DNA of 64,000 bases from Oscarella lobularis (taxonomy: Eukaryota; Porifera; Homoscleromorpha; Homosclerophorida; Oscarellidae). The translations under genes were made by a program, and so were the position numbers. The DNA lies in contig NC_089183.1 in assembly GCF_947507565.1 (NCBI RefSeq), positions 1,736,001 through 1,800,000 of the forward strand. Direction: 5' to 3'. This document shows, one piece after another, positions 1 to 11,067 of the stretch. Within the stretch, counting starts at the first letter, position 1. Each line of letters opens with the position of its first letter. Below the pieces are notes generated by a model. The model saw nothing but the letters and a program-made list of their open reading frames with translations. It did not search any database and was not told where the DNA came from.

Positions 1-877
1 ATCGACGTTCAAACGCATCTCGACGCCTAACCGCGCGTTTTGCGGCAAATTGCTCTCGTCGACGTCATTCACCAAGTTCCAATGCAGCTGGTGGACTACA
101 AAGCGAAAGTCGTCGACGTTGCCGCGATGTCCAAAGTCACTAAATATTCGACGTCGGTACGTAAGGTCGGCATCGCCGACAAAACCGCTGCACTCATTAT
201 CACTCTCTGGGCCACGATGCCGAACACGTCGCGCTGGGAAAGTCTGACAATTTTTGTTTCTCCGTCAATTTCGACATGGGAGAGTACACGTTTTACACTC
301 CGAGAGAGGGTCGCCCCATGATTCCGATCGAACCTCTCGAGAACGTTCTACACGAATTTTCCCTTCAAAAAGAGCGAAACTCTTATCAACACAGATCATC
401 GGATTGTCAAACTTCTCCTCTTATTTCGTGTGTCGCATCTCCAAGCTCGGCAAGGCGGTGCCCGTCGAGTCAAATCGCTCTTTCTCCCGCTGCTCTTTGT
501 GCGGCGCTCTATCGAAAACCGTCTCGTTCGAGCACCAACTCAGCGCTCTGCTCACGCTGCAAACCTCGTTGGTGCGAGAAATACAGCTTATTGCCGATGC
601 TGCCACGCTTGCCAAAATTTATCAGAAAAGAGTCGAGGACGTCGATGAGTTCGCCATCGGCGCCACTCCGCCATTCACGTCTGCGGCATCATCCGCTCCG
701 GCCGCAGCCACCGCTGCCAAACGTTCTCTCTGCTTTGAAGAACCGCAAGAACTGCGCGACGCGCCTTTAGCAGCGACAACCGAGTCCGACGAGGATGTTC
801 TTTCCGACGCGGATTTTCTCGCCTCTCTTTCCGATAAGATCGCCTCTGAGCAAAGTTGTCCTAAACGTTCCAAATAA
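1..877 (+). CDS. RPA-like OB-fold protein, 5' end outside the window
   Basis: The block opens with a stretch resembling a single-stranded-DNA-binding OB fold of the replication protein A type, with the strand pattern VRKVGIADKTAALIITLW near nucleotides 160-220. After a change of frame near 240-260, where an intron or frameshift must lie, comes CSLCGALSK, possibly half of a zinc ribbon. The C-terminus is Ala/Ser-rich and acidic, with the stop at 875-877. In animals such free-standing RPA-like proteins are common in mobile elements, where they are thought to bind the single-stranded DNA intermediate. The neighbour on the same strand is a broken YqaJ nuclease gene. The start is not visible. The OB-fold call is by pattern only, and the exact exon boundary is undecided. 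Confidence 0.45.
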
Positions 878-1399
878 ACGTTCCAAATCAGGTAACTGAA
901 GTTCACAACACCAACTTGTTTAGGCACGTTTGCCGCAGGTACATGATTACACGACAATTTCATTCTTTGGCCCGTTTGTCAGATTATAATTGTTTATGCA
1001 TGCGCCTTTTATCCTAAGAGCTTTCTTGGCCTGTAGGCCAGTTGCACTTCAGTGCATTCTCGAAATACAGTTTGTTTAATATTACAGATGACGATTATGT
1101 ATGCTTCGTTCACAAAGAGCCTTTCTGCAGTGCCCGTCGTCACACACCTGAGGTCACGAGCGTCACATGGTTTGCTGTGCTGCCATCACGGATACTAGAG
1201 GAGAGGGATAGGAAACGCAATACATTGTGACGCAGTATGCGTGTCACGTCACGCCTCCTCATCAGACAGCCATACCAATTTTGAAATGCTGTTTGTCTGA
1301 AGTTATGAATATGACTAGGTATTTGTGTATTTGCAAATTTATTATTACTGAAAAAGCGAATCGTTTTCCCGCGATGGCGGTCTCCTTTTCAAAATTGAA
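878..1399. other. No gene recognised
   Basis: AT-rich sequence between the OB-fold gene and the YqaJ relic. Short open frames occur, but none has a recognisable motif or convincing length. The TATAAT-like and polyA-like strings here are not enough to call a promoter or a polyadenylation site. Confidence 0.4.
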
Positions 1400-2197
1400 A
1401 TGGACGTTCGCTTAGGAAAAGATAGAGCGTGCACAGACGACGCCTGCAAATGGAGCACCGTCAACTGGAATGGAGTTAAACCGATGCCTGTAGATAAAAT
1501 CACTCTCTTCAGCGACAAGGCGAAGTCGTCAATTTCTCACAACAAGAAAATGAAAATTGTTGTGAATATCAGCAAATGGTCAGCGACGAAACCGATTAGC
1601 CTTAGCATATTTGCGTCAAGAGCTGAATTATTTTGTTCCGAAAAAGAAGCCAACACCGGCCAAGCAACTTCCTCCAGAACTAAACAGTTTATTGAGCGAT
1701 AACACCATTGTTGAGTACGCCCTAAATGTGACCAGCGAACAAGTTCAATATACGGAGGAGCAAACACGGTTGCAGTCCAAATCTATCGTGTGGCATTCTA
1801 TGCGAATTGGACGGGTAAGAGCGTCCATATCCTACGTCACAGTTCACATCAATAAAGAAAATCCGTCTCGATCTCTGATAAACGAAATATGCTTTCCTGA
1901 CGAGGAAAAGGCACTTTTGAACGTCCCTGCACTGGAGTAGGGAAAAGAGAAAAGAGCACGTCAAAATGTCCACACACAATGATCTAGTTATATCCCAATG
2001 TGGATTATACATTGATGAAACTCGACCGTACATTGCCGCCACACCTGACGGTCTCATATCGTGCTCTTGCTGCGGTAAAGGAGTGCTTGAAATTAAATGC
2101 CCTTACAACTATCGCGACGTGCCAGTGGAGAAGACGGCAACAAGAGCTTTTACTTTTTTTATTCTGACGGACAGCTAAACAAATGATACCATCACGT
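1400..2197 (+). pseudogene. YqaJ-type nuclease gene, broken and cut by a transposon
   Basis: Typical YqaJ (lambda-exonuclease-like) signatures are present: CGLYIDETRPYIAATPDGLI (about 2000-2060), then a Cys pair and GVLEIKCPY (about 2080-2105), the PDG...E-x-K catalytic core. Upstream, ACTDDACKW (about 1430-1450) and a helical block (about 1740-1830) fit the N-terminal part of the animal family. The gene is dead: an in-frame TAG follows ALE at about 1938, and the YqaJ core continues in another frame. At 2198 a pogo-like transposon begins. Joining the flanks across its TA duplication gives a reading that continues as HVKLKK, close to the VSLKRSHDYFYQ block of the second YqaJ gene in this window, which supports insertion into this gene. 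Its 3' part beyond 13113 is not recognisable. Confidence 0.65.
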
Positions 2198-2199
2198 TA

Positions 2200-2230
2200 C
2201 CGTATTACCCCGCATTTAGCGGCACGCCGG
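2200..2230 (+). repeat. Left terminal inverted repeat of pogo-like element
   Basis: 31 bp starting CCGTATTACCCC. It is the reverse complement of 13069-13099 with one mismatch (G versus C at the 13th base). Confidence 0.9.
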
Positions 2231-2330
2231 GGTTTACCAGGGTGCCGTTAAACGTCGGGGATTACCGGCATGCCGCTTAAACCGGGGTAGTTTTTGAAAA
2301 TATGGACAAGCACGTAGGGTTCCAAATAGA

Positions 2331-2799
2331 TCTATACCACTAAACGCGCATCCGCCATCTTGCCAAATTGAACAGCGCCATCTTGGATGATGGTCGCAGC
2401 CATCTTGGTCTAATGGCACACCCCCTGCCCAGTTCTCCGAAACCCCGCGTCGTCGGTCTTCGTTTGAACGTCCCACGGCGATCTTTCGTCGCCGCGAAGC
2501 TGTCTAACCGTTCGCTTTCGCCCGAAAACTTTCGGAAGGCTCCGTTTTCGAGCTGTCGCCATTATCGATCAAGTTCGAAAGTCGTTCGAACGGCTTTCTC
2601 GACATCAGGGTCGCTTTATTGCGCGTACGTAAATACCCTTCCACTTTCGGCTGGCGTCGAGGCCCCCTTCAGGAACCCGCCATTCTACGTAAGCGCTCGC
2701 TTCGGCCATGTCTTATACGGGCTCCCGTAATCTGCGCACCTTCTTCTCCACTTTCTTCCCCAGTCGTTTATCCACGCACGTCGTTTCTCTTCATTCTAC
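2331..2799 (+). other. Helitron 5' terminal and leader region
   Basis: About 470 bp without a convincing gene between the Helitron 5' end and the RPA-like start codon. A CGCCATCTTG-like string repeats near 2350-2405 (CCGCCATCTTG, GCGCCATCTTGG, CAGCCATCTTGG), roughly every 25 bp. Such subterminal repeats may be Rep-binding sites or promoter elements, but that is inference. Confidence 0.5.
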
Positions 2800-3936
2800 A
2801 TGTCGTCTCCTACCAAATCTCCTCACAAGAAGCGTCCTCGGCCGAAGGACTTCGACAAGATTGCCGAAATCACCCGCGAGTGCAGCGGCTCACGAGCAAA
2901 CGTTCACGGTGTCGTGTCTCAACTGTCTCCTGTGAAAACAGGGCCGCAGCGAAAGTACTTCTCGGGAAAGCTGAGCGACGGCAACTCCGCTATTCGTTTC
3001 ATTTCCTTTGCACCGCGTACTCTCGACGTCGTTCCAGCTTACGAAGCGATTTCCGCCTTCAAAGGAAAATCAGTCGTCGTCGAAAATTGCGAAGTGAAGA
3101 CCAATTCTTACGGCGGAGCGCCAGAGCTCATTCTCGGCAATTTTACATCGTTCGACGAGTCGTCGAAGGATTTCGGTGACATTTCCTTCGAAGATGAAGA
3201 AGAATCGTCTTCATCATCCGATCCTGCTAAAATTGTCACAGTGTCGCAACTGTCATCCGTTGAAGAGTACAGTCCCATCTCGATCAAGATCAGAGTACTC
3301 AGAGTCAACCCGTGCCGCACGACGTCAAGTGGCTCACTGGTGCAGACTGTGGCTGTGGCAGACGCCACCGGTACCACGACAGTCGATTTATGGGCGCAAT
3401 TCATTGATCAACTCAAGCCGAACATTTGCTATATGCTAAAAGATTTTCGCGTGAAATCCTTTCAAGAGCAGTTCTGCCTCTTTTCGCCGAGGAAGCGCGC
3501 AACCATCGTCGCCGTTCCTGATGACATCGGGAACATCACGGAAGACGGCCATTCCGAATTGGAATGCAATGCCGACTCGACCATCGGTACCGTCAGCGAA
3601 TTTCTGGCTGTGCGTAGGTGCCCTCAGTGCAAAAAGGGGAGCGTCAGCGTCTTGGCAGACCAACCCACAGTCGGCCAATGCAATTCTTGCAAGTCATTGA
3701 GCCGTATGGAACTGTGCTCCAGCGTCACGACCGCAACGTTCACGGTCCAGTCGTCTGGAAGTATGGTCGAGCTGTCTGGTCATGGCGACGTGTTGGCCGC
3801 CATTGCTCAATGTCCTCTGTCTGACGTCACGAAAGTTAAACTGGTGTTGGCAGAAAAGTTTGACGCCTACTCAAAGAATTCAATCATAAGAAGAATCGAA
3901 AGGAAGGGATCAACTTCCTCTGAAAAAGTGGAATAG
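2800..3936 (+). CDS. Helitron-encoded RPA-like single-stranded-DNA-binding protein
   Basis: A 378-residue uninterrupted frame starting MSSPTKSPHKKRPRPKDF, with a basic N-terminus. Three parts are visible. A first OB-like fold covers about residues 30-120. A second OB fold covers about 145-240 and includes VQTVAVADATGTTTVDLW, the typical RPA strand pattern. A C-terminal zinc ribbon (about 270-305) has two Cys pairs, CPQCKKG and CNSCKS. This is the layout of the RPA proteins carried by many animal and plant Helitrons, thought to protect the displaced single strand during rolling-circle transposition. It lies 1.3 kb inside the 5' end and in the same direction as RepHel. The ATG at 2800 is chosen because it precedes the basic tail; another frame overlaps but has no domain. 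Confidence 0.8.
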   Translation: MSSPTKSPHKKRPRPKDFDKIAEITRECSGSRANVHGVVSQLSPVKTGPQRKYFSGKLSDGNSAIRFISFAPRTLDVVPAYEAISAFKGKSVVVENCEVKTNSYGGAPELILGNFTSFDESSKDFGDISFEDEEESSSSSDPAKIVTVSQLSSVEEYSPISIKIRVLRVNPCRTTSSGSLVQTVAVADATGTTTVDLWAQFIDQLKPNICYMLKDFRVKSFQEQFCLFSPRKRATIVAVPDDIGNITEDGHSELECNADSTIGTVSEFLAVRRCPQCKKGSVSVLADQPTVGQCNSCKSLSRMELCSSVTTATFTVQSSGSMVELSGHGDVLAAIAQCPLSDVTKVKLVLAEKFDAYSKNSIIRRIERKGSTSSEKVE

Positions 3937-4208
3937 CGCACGGAAAGCTGCGCTATCTGTCGTTCCAGCAGCTTGACTCCTCTGCCCGTTGGCAGTCTAA
4001 TTACCACTTTATGCTATTTTGCATTTTTCTGTCCTCTTTTTCTGCCCTTTGGCATTTTTTGTTTGAATTTACGTGTTGGGCCTAATCTTTTCCTGCCAGT
4101 TGGCAGTCTAACTGAAATAAATGTCAGAACGACCGCGTAATGTAGCCTGTTTCGAAATAGCTGCGCTCACTCAAATCCGGGAACCTGTTATCCGGGACTG
4201 GTTTTCTC

Positions 4209-7200
4209 ATGACCTCTTTTCGAAATATGCGACGCAAGCGATCTCCCACTAAATCTCCGCATCACCAGCAAAAGAACTCGAAAGAAAGAACCTCACGTTC
4301 GACTCAGACGCGGCTATCCGACCAAACGGCGCAGAAAGCGCCGTTTCTCGGCGAAGCGTCTACAGCGTCGTCGGCTCTCTCTCTCCATCGAAGCAACAAC
4401 TCAAAGCCTAAGACCATGCGTTTGCTTCATGAACCTGTGCAAATAAAGCCTTTTTTTAGAACCGAATCTGCTGATGAGCCGTTTGTTGCAACCGATCATG
4501 GCGGAGGTCATAACGCGACACCGCAATATCATCGCATCGATCATCTCTACGCCCGAAATGACAGCAATGAACAATCGAGAAGGTTCTTTGAACATTTTCG
4601 ACTGTACGTCACCTACACTCATTCCAAAATTTTGAAGGGGTTTTTCCACAACAACCGAAGAAAATAAAATTTTGTTTGACGTCCAAACAGACGACGACGA
4701 CAACGAGCAAGTCGTCTATTCTATTGCTGACGTTACGCACGACCACATTTACGTTGGAACGCTTCCCTTAGCTGACACGTCCCAGTACCTGCGAATTCTG
4801 AAACTTATGTTTTGTGTCCCTTATTTCCTTTGTTCTAGATCTGGACAAACTGTCGAAGCTGAGGAGCACCGTTCCTTTGTCATTGCATCACTGCAACAAA
4901 ATTCCACATCAGAGCATGACCCGACAAATGACGTCAACGATGAATCTGTAAGGATTTTTCCAGTTCCTGACATGGTGGATGACGATGAACAAGCCCCGAA
5001 TTGTTTTCCGCCCCAAGAAAATTCACCGCTCCACGACCATGCTGCGTACAGGTTAGGTTGGTTAGTGAAACAAATTTACACAATATTTTACATTTCATGA
5101 TCTTCAGATATGAAACTGACCGTCCCCTGCCTAGCAACGTAGGATCAATGACAGTTCAGTGCGAATTCTGCAAAGCTCTCAAATGGCCGGGAGAAACAGA
5201 GGGACTTTGCTGCGAGAAAGGAAAAGTGAAGATTCCTCTCTTACCCAAACCACCCGAGCCTTTGGCGTCTCTACTCCTCGGACAGCATCAAGGTTCAGCG
5301 CATTTTCTCGGTAACATTCGTAGTTACAACTCGGCCTTTCAAATGACATCAATGGGATGTAAACAAGTATCGTTTCTTGGCCAGTGGAACCCCTGTTTCA
5401 GAATACAAGGCCAAGTGTATCACCTTATTGGATCTCTTGAACCTTCCCAAGACGGCCAAAACAAATTTGCTCAAATCTACTTTGTTGACGACCCATCTGA
5501 CCAGGCCGGTCTGCGATGTGCGGCTATTCCAGGACTCACTCCGGCAACTGTTATCGATCTGCAAATGATGCTTCAGGCACAGAATTCCTACGTCCGAAGT
5601 TTTCACTTTGCTAGGGAGATGCTTTCCAGAAACAGCGAATCTTTGAAAGTCGTCATCGATGCAGATAAAAGACCAACCGGCGAACACGAACGACGATACA
5701 ATGCTCCACAAACTAACGAAGTTGCTGTTTTGATGCTCGACGAAAAACACGGAAACCGAGACATCGTACTAAAGCACCGCGAAGGAGGACTTCAACGAAT
5801 TGCAGAAACCCACAGAAGCTACGATCCACTTCAATATCCTCTCCTTTTTCCACGAGGAAAAGACGGTTGGAGTATTGAATTGCTCGCAACTAAAGGAAAG
5901 AAATTGACGCCAATGAAATTCTATGCTTTTCTCATGATGTTTCGCCCAGATCCTGACTTTAACACGTTACTGCGCTGCGGAAAACTCATGCAGCAATTTA
6001 TAGTCGACATGTACGTAAAAATTGAATCAGATCGCCTCAATTTTCTTCGGCACAATCAGAAGAAACTCCGCGCAGAGAATTACTCCGAGTTCTCAGACGC
6101 GCTCTCCCGACAAGATGCAGATCCCGCCAACATTGGCAAAAAAGTAATTTTGCCAAGCAGCTTTACTGGAGGACCACGGTACATGAATCAGAGAGTTCAA
6201 GACGCTATGGCTTACGTTCGAAAATTTGGCCGGCCTACGTACTTCATCACACAAACGTGCAATCCATCTTGGCCAGAGATCGTACAGCATCTTCTTCCTG
6301 GTCAAGCTGCGCACCAACGGCCCGACATCGTCGCTCGCGTCTTCCATTTGAAATTGACAGAAATGATGGACGACCTGACGAAAGAATGCATCTTCGGACC
6401 TGTTCGAGCCCACCTCCACTGCGTCGAATGGCAGAAACGGGGACTTCCTCACGCCCACATACTTCTTTGGCTTGAATCGAGTTGCCGAGTCTACGGTGAC
6501 GGAAAACTCATGCAGCAATTTATAGTCGACATGTACGTAAAAATTGAATCAGATCGCCTCAATTTTCTTCGGCACAATCAGAAGAAACTCCGCGCAGAGA
6601 ATTACTCCGAGTTCTCAGACGCGCTCTCCCGACAAGATGCAGATCCCGCCAACATTGGCAAAAAAGTAATTTTGCCAAGCAGCTTTACTGGAGGACCACG
6701 GTACATGAATCAGAGAGTTCAAGACGCTATGGCTTACGTTCGAAAATTTGGCCGGCCTACGTACTTCATCACACAAACGTGCAATCCATCTTGGCCAGAG
6801 ATCGTACAGCATCTTCTTCCTGGTCAAGCTGCGCACCAACGGCCCGACATCGTCGCTCGCGTCTTCCATTTGAAATTGACAGAAATGATGGACGACCTGA
6901 CGAAAGAATGCATCTTCGGACCTGTTCGAGCCCACCTCCACTGCGTCGAATGGCAGAAACGGGGACTTCCTCACGCCCACATACTTCTTTGGCTTGAATC
7001 GAGTTGCCGAGTCTACGGTGACACCATTGACAAGGTCATTTCAGCTGAAATTCCGTCCAAGCAAGAAAATCCCGTCTTACACGATATTGTCATGAGGAAC
7101 ATGATCCACGGTCCTTGCGGGCGCCTCAACCCCCAGTGCGTATGCATGAAGGATAACTTTTGCTCGAAGAATTTTCCGAAAGACTTCATTTCCGAAACCA

Positions 7201-9806
7201 TTTGCGCAGATGACGGATATCCACTGTATCGCAGACGTAAGCCGTGCGAAGGCGGACACACCGGAGTAAAAAAAGTTCGCGGCAAAAACGTTACCGTCGA
7301 CAACCGGTTTGTTGTACCGTACTCTCCGTACCTGTGCGAAAAGTACGACTGCCACATTAATGTCGAAGTCTGCAACAGTATCAACGCAATCAAATACGTC
7401 ATCAAGTACGTGAACAAAGGCAACGACATGGCAGCATTTGCTTTTCAAAGACACAACCCTTCAGACGAAATCGACATCTTTCAAGCGGCACGTTACGTCA
7501 GCTGCAGCGAAGCTTGCTGGAGGATTTTCGGATATCACATTCATAAGCATTATCCGGCTGTCATCAATCTTCAGGTTCACCTTCCGAATGGTCAAAGGGT
7601 ACTTTTCACACCAGAAAACGCTCAGGATAAAGCACAACATCCACCAAAAACTACTCTCACCGCTTTCTTCGCACTTTGTCAGCGATACCATTCTCCACAA
7701 ACAAGGAACATCATTTCTGCAGACAGAAAATTCGTTAAAAATCTTCTCTCCTCAAATGTTCCACAATACTTCACTTTCGTCGATAAAGGCAAAGTTTGGA
7801 AACCAAGGATAAGAGGAAGCGCGCCAGTTCTCAACGCCGACGGCGAAATGACCTCTTTCAAAAGCAGTTCTGCGATCGGCAGAGTCTACAATGTTCATCC
7901 AAGACAAGCGGAATGCTTTTTTCTCCGACTTCTACTTCATCACCAAACAGGTTGCTGTTCATTCGAAAACCTCCGCACAGTCGACGGCAATCTCTACCCC
8001 AGCTTTCGCGAAGCGTGTCGAGCTCTTGGACTGCTCGAAGATGACGCTCATTGGAGAACTGCAATGGAAGAAGCCTCCGCCCACGCCTCGCCTCATTCTC
8101 TGCGCGTCCTATTTTCCATTCTGCTCACTTCCTGTCAGTTGGCTGATCCACTTCATCTATGGGAAACGCACAAAAATTCAATGACCGAAGACCTTCATCG
8201 CTATCGTCAAGCAACGCGCGAGTTTGACGCTCCTTTCACCCCGGCATTGTACAACGACGCTCTAATACGAATTGAAGACATTGTGCACGAAATATCCGGT
8301 GACAAACTTACTCATTTTGGCCTTCCTACTACAAACAGAACTCATTCTGATTCCGCCGCCTCCGATTACGCTAGAGAGACTGCTTACGACGTCGCAGTTC
8401 TTCAGCAATTTCTTGACGAAAATGAGGAAAACCTTACAGTTGATCAACGAATTATATACGACCGAATCATTCAACTGATTGACGAAAAACGCGGAGGATT
8501 CTTATTCATCGACGCACCAGGAGGAACAGGCAAAACCTACCTTGCGAAAATGGCTCTCAGTCGCATTCGAAGTCAACGACTTATAGCCCTCGCAACGGCC
8601 AGTAGTGGAATTGCTTCGCAACTACTCCCCAATGGACGAACATCACATTCCACATTTAAAATTCCTCTCGACCTTACCTCCTCCGACCAACCCATGTGCA
8701 ACATCAAGAAAGGAACGCAAACGGCAAAATTAATCAAAGAATGCTCGGCAGTCTTCTGGGATGAATCAACAATGATGAACAGGGTTGCACTCGAAGCGGT
8801 CGATCGCACTTTCCGAGACATACGAGATTGTCAGAAAATTTTTGGCGGAGTTCTCTTTGTCCTTTCCGGAGACTTTCGCCAAACTCTTCCAGTCATCCGC
8901 GGAGGAACACGGGCAAACGAAATTCACTCTTACCTGAAATCGTCCCCACTATGGCATTACGTGGAAACCCATTCTTTGACAACGAACATGAGAGTTCACC
9001 TACACAACGATCTCAACGCAGCAGCTTTCTCCAATCTTCTCCTCACCGTTGGCGATGGAAGAATACCGTGTACAGTTGACACCCAAACAATCACTGTACC
9101 TGAAGAATTGTGTCATATCGTTTCTACAGACGACGAGCTCTTCGACAAAGTTTACGACAACCTGGAAGACAACCACGCCAACATTGACTGGCTGATGGAA
9201 AGAGCGATTCTGGCACCTCTCAACGAGACCGTCAACGCCATAAATAATATTCTACTCAATAGATTTCCAGGAAACGACGTCAAAACATATAATGCAATTG
9301 ACAGCGTTCCAAACGAAGATGATGCTACTCAGTATCCTTTGGAATTCTTGAACTCTCTGCAGCCATCGGGAATGCCGCCCTATCAACTTCGTCTCAAAAT
9401 CGGTTTGCCTGTCATGGTCCTTCGCAATCTTGCTCCAGGAATTGCAAACGGTACAAGACTCATCATAAGGAAGACTATGGAAAGATGTTTAGAAACCGTC
9501 ATCTTCACCGGCTCACGAAAAGGGGAAATACTCTACCTTCCAATGATATCACTAACGCCATCGGACACCGGATTGCCTTTTACGTTTACTCGACGCCAGT
9601 TCCCAATCAAACCTGCAATGGCGATGACAATAAACAAGTCTCAAGGACAGACGTTAAAAGTCGCAGGTCTCGAGTTACAAGACCCATGCTTCAGCCACGG
9701 CCAGTTCTACGTTGCATGCAGCAGAGTATCAAGCAACAGCAATCTCTTTATACACGTAAACACACCGTCCACCAGAAACGTCGTCTACCACGAAGTTCTG
9801 TCCTAA
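4209..9806 (+). CDS. Helitron RepHel: HUH nuclease plus PIF1-type helicase
   Basis: The main frame is open from about 5108 to the stop at 9804-9806. N-terminal exons lie upstream: the segment at about 4676-5051 joins across a 56-bp GT..AG intron (5052-5107) to read AAYRYETDRPLP, another likely intron lies near 4783-4840, and coding may start at 4209 (MTSFRNMRRKRSPTKSP). A Helitron-like N domain (about 5110-5990) has a CEFC...C motif. The Rep nuclease has the HUH motif GLPHAHILLWL (twice, near 6438 and 6960) and the paired tyrosines YVIKYVNKG near 7396. The helicase (about 8430-9800) shows Walker A DAPGGTGKTYL, Walker B VFWDES, SGDFRQTLPV and the C-terminal INKSQGQTL/YVACSRV. A 522-bp stretch is tandemly duplicated in frame. 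Rep nicks and joins DNA and the helicase unwinds the strand during rolling-circle transposition. Confidence 0.88.
5979..7022 (+). repeat. Tandem 522-bp in-frame duplication inside RepHel
   Basis: Units 5979-6500 and 6501-7022 both run from GGAAAACTCATGCAG to TCTACGGTGAC and translate identically. 522 bp is 174 codons, so the frame is kept. The duplicated part contains the HUH motif, giving a predicted Rep with two nickase cores. It is either a very recent real duplication or an assembly artefact. Confidence 0.92.
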
Positions 9807-9839
9807 ACTGCCACCACCTATCTACATCACCCTTCTTAA

Positions 9840-10291
9840 AGTTTGTCTGTGTCTGTGTAGGTTTTGCCTCTCCCTGATTCGCATCTGTGTATCCTCTCTG
9901 CGATTCGCATCTGTGTGTTTGTTTGTGTTCGCATCTGTGTGTTTGTCTGTGTAGTTTCTGCCTGTCTGTATCCGCATCTGTGTGTTTGTTTGTATAGTTT
10001 CTGCACGTCTGTCTCCGCCTTCGTGTTCTGTCTGTGTACTTTCTCCCTTTCCGTCTTTGCATTTGTGTGTTTCTCTATGTAATGTCAGCCTGTCTGCCTT
10101 GCCATCTGTATGTAGTTTTTGCCTGTCTCTGATGCATCTGTGTGTTTGTCTCTGTACTGTACTGCTTGCCTCTCCACATATGTATATTTGTCTGTGTAGT
10201 CTCTGCCTGTCTGTGTCCGATGTATGTTTGTTAGCATAGTTTCTGCCTGTCTGTCTCCCCTTTCGTGTTTGTCTGCCTGTCTGTCCTTGCA

Positions 10292-10327
<36 letters not shown>

Positions 10328-10535
10328 AAGTTTCTTCGCGTCTGTCTCCGCATATCTGTATTTGTCTGTGCAGTTTCTGCCTGTCTGTCTCCGCATCTGT
10401 ATGTTTGTCTGTGTAGTTTCTGCCTGTCTGTATCCCAATTTGTCTGTTTGTTTGCGTACTTTCTGTCTGTGAGCCTACGCCTTCGTGATTTTTTGTGTAA
10501 TTTCGGCCAGTCTGTCTTTGAATCTGTCTGTTTTG
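9840..10535 (+). repeat. Degenerate CTGT-rich minisatellite near the Helitron 3' end
   Basis: Irregular tandem repeats of TGTTTGTCTGTGTAGTTTCTGCCTGTCTGTCTCCGCATC-like units, about 45-66 bp long, with a pure (CTGT)n run near 10290-10326. Long open frames on the minus strand are translations of this repeat, not genes. Tandem arrays just upstream of the 3' hairpin are common in Helitrons. Confidence 0.85.
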
Positions 10536-10647
10536 ACCACTCAAAACGACCACCAGTTTGGGCAACGAAGCGTCTGGACCTCCACGTTGGTGTTGCCTGG
10601 GTAATGCTAACACAGACGCGAAAACATCACCTCAATACTCACGGGCT

Positions 10648-10674
10648 CCCGCCGAAGGCGGGTGACTTAGCTAG
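10648..10674 (+). terminator. Helitron 3' hairpin and CTAG end
   Basis: CCCGCC-GAA-GGCGGG forms a perfect 6-bp GC stem, followed by TGACTTAG and the terminal CTAG; the next base is T. In Helitrons this hairpin marks where rolling-circle transfer stops. It is not a transcription terminator. Confidence 0.88.
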
Positions 10675-11067
10675 TCATTACTGAATCGGGTACATCTGAA
10701 TAGAATACTACCATCTGTCATCAAATATTTCCTATACGTACGTACGGTATGTCTCTTCCAACTAAAACCTCGCTACTCTTCGTCATCAATTGTATCTTCA
10801 ATATCGTCTTCAGCTCCATAATCTTCAATTTCCTCACTTTCGTCATCGGTCAAACCGGTGTGCTCCTCAGACTCTGTCGCTGCATTCTCTGCCGGTTCTT
10901 CTTGATCCATCCCCAAAATGCACTTCAATCTAGAATGCAAGTCTTCGTTGCTAACATCTGCTAATAGGCCACATTCCCTAAACGACTTTCTTATTAGAGA
11001 CTCTGGCACTGATTTCCAGCACTCGGAAACCCAAGTGACTACCATTTCATAGGAGGCAGATTTCCTA

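Larger units (their letters stand above)
2331..10674 (+). mobile_element. Autonomous Helitron (RPA plus Rep/helicase)
   Basis: The element begins TCTATACCACTAAA directly after an A (2330) and ends with a GC hairpin (10648-10662, CCCGCC-GAA-GGCGGG), eight bases and CTAG (10671-10674) directly before a T (10675). These are the canonical Helitron features: 5' TC, 3' hairpin plus CTRR, insertion between A and T, no target duplication. Inside, on the plus strand, are an RPA-like gene and a RepHel gene with HUH nuclease and PIF1-type helicase domains. It lies within the 3' end of a pogo-like transposon, whose sequence resumes at 10675. Both main reading frames are open, apart from an in-frame tandem duplication in Rep, so the insertion is probably recent. 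Confidence 0.9.

Noticed and set aside
9822-10613. Long minus-strand frame rich in TGRNYTDKHTD-like text (263 residues)
   Set aside because: It is a translation of the CTGT-rich minisatellite at the Helitron 3' end; other frames of the same DNA are open too.
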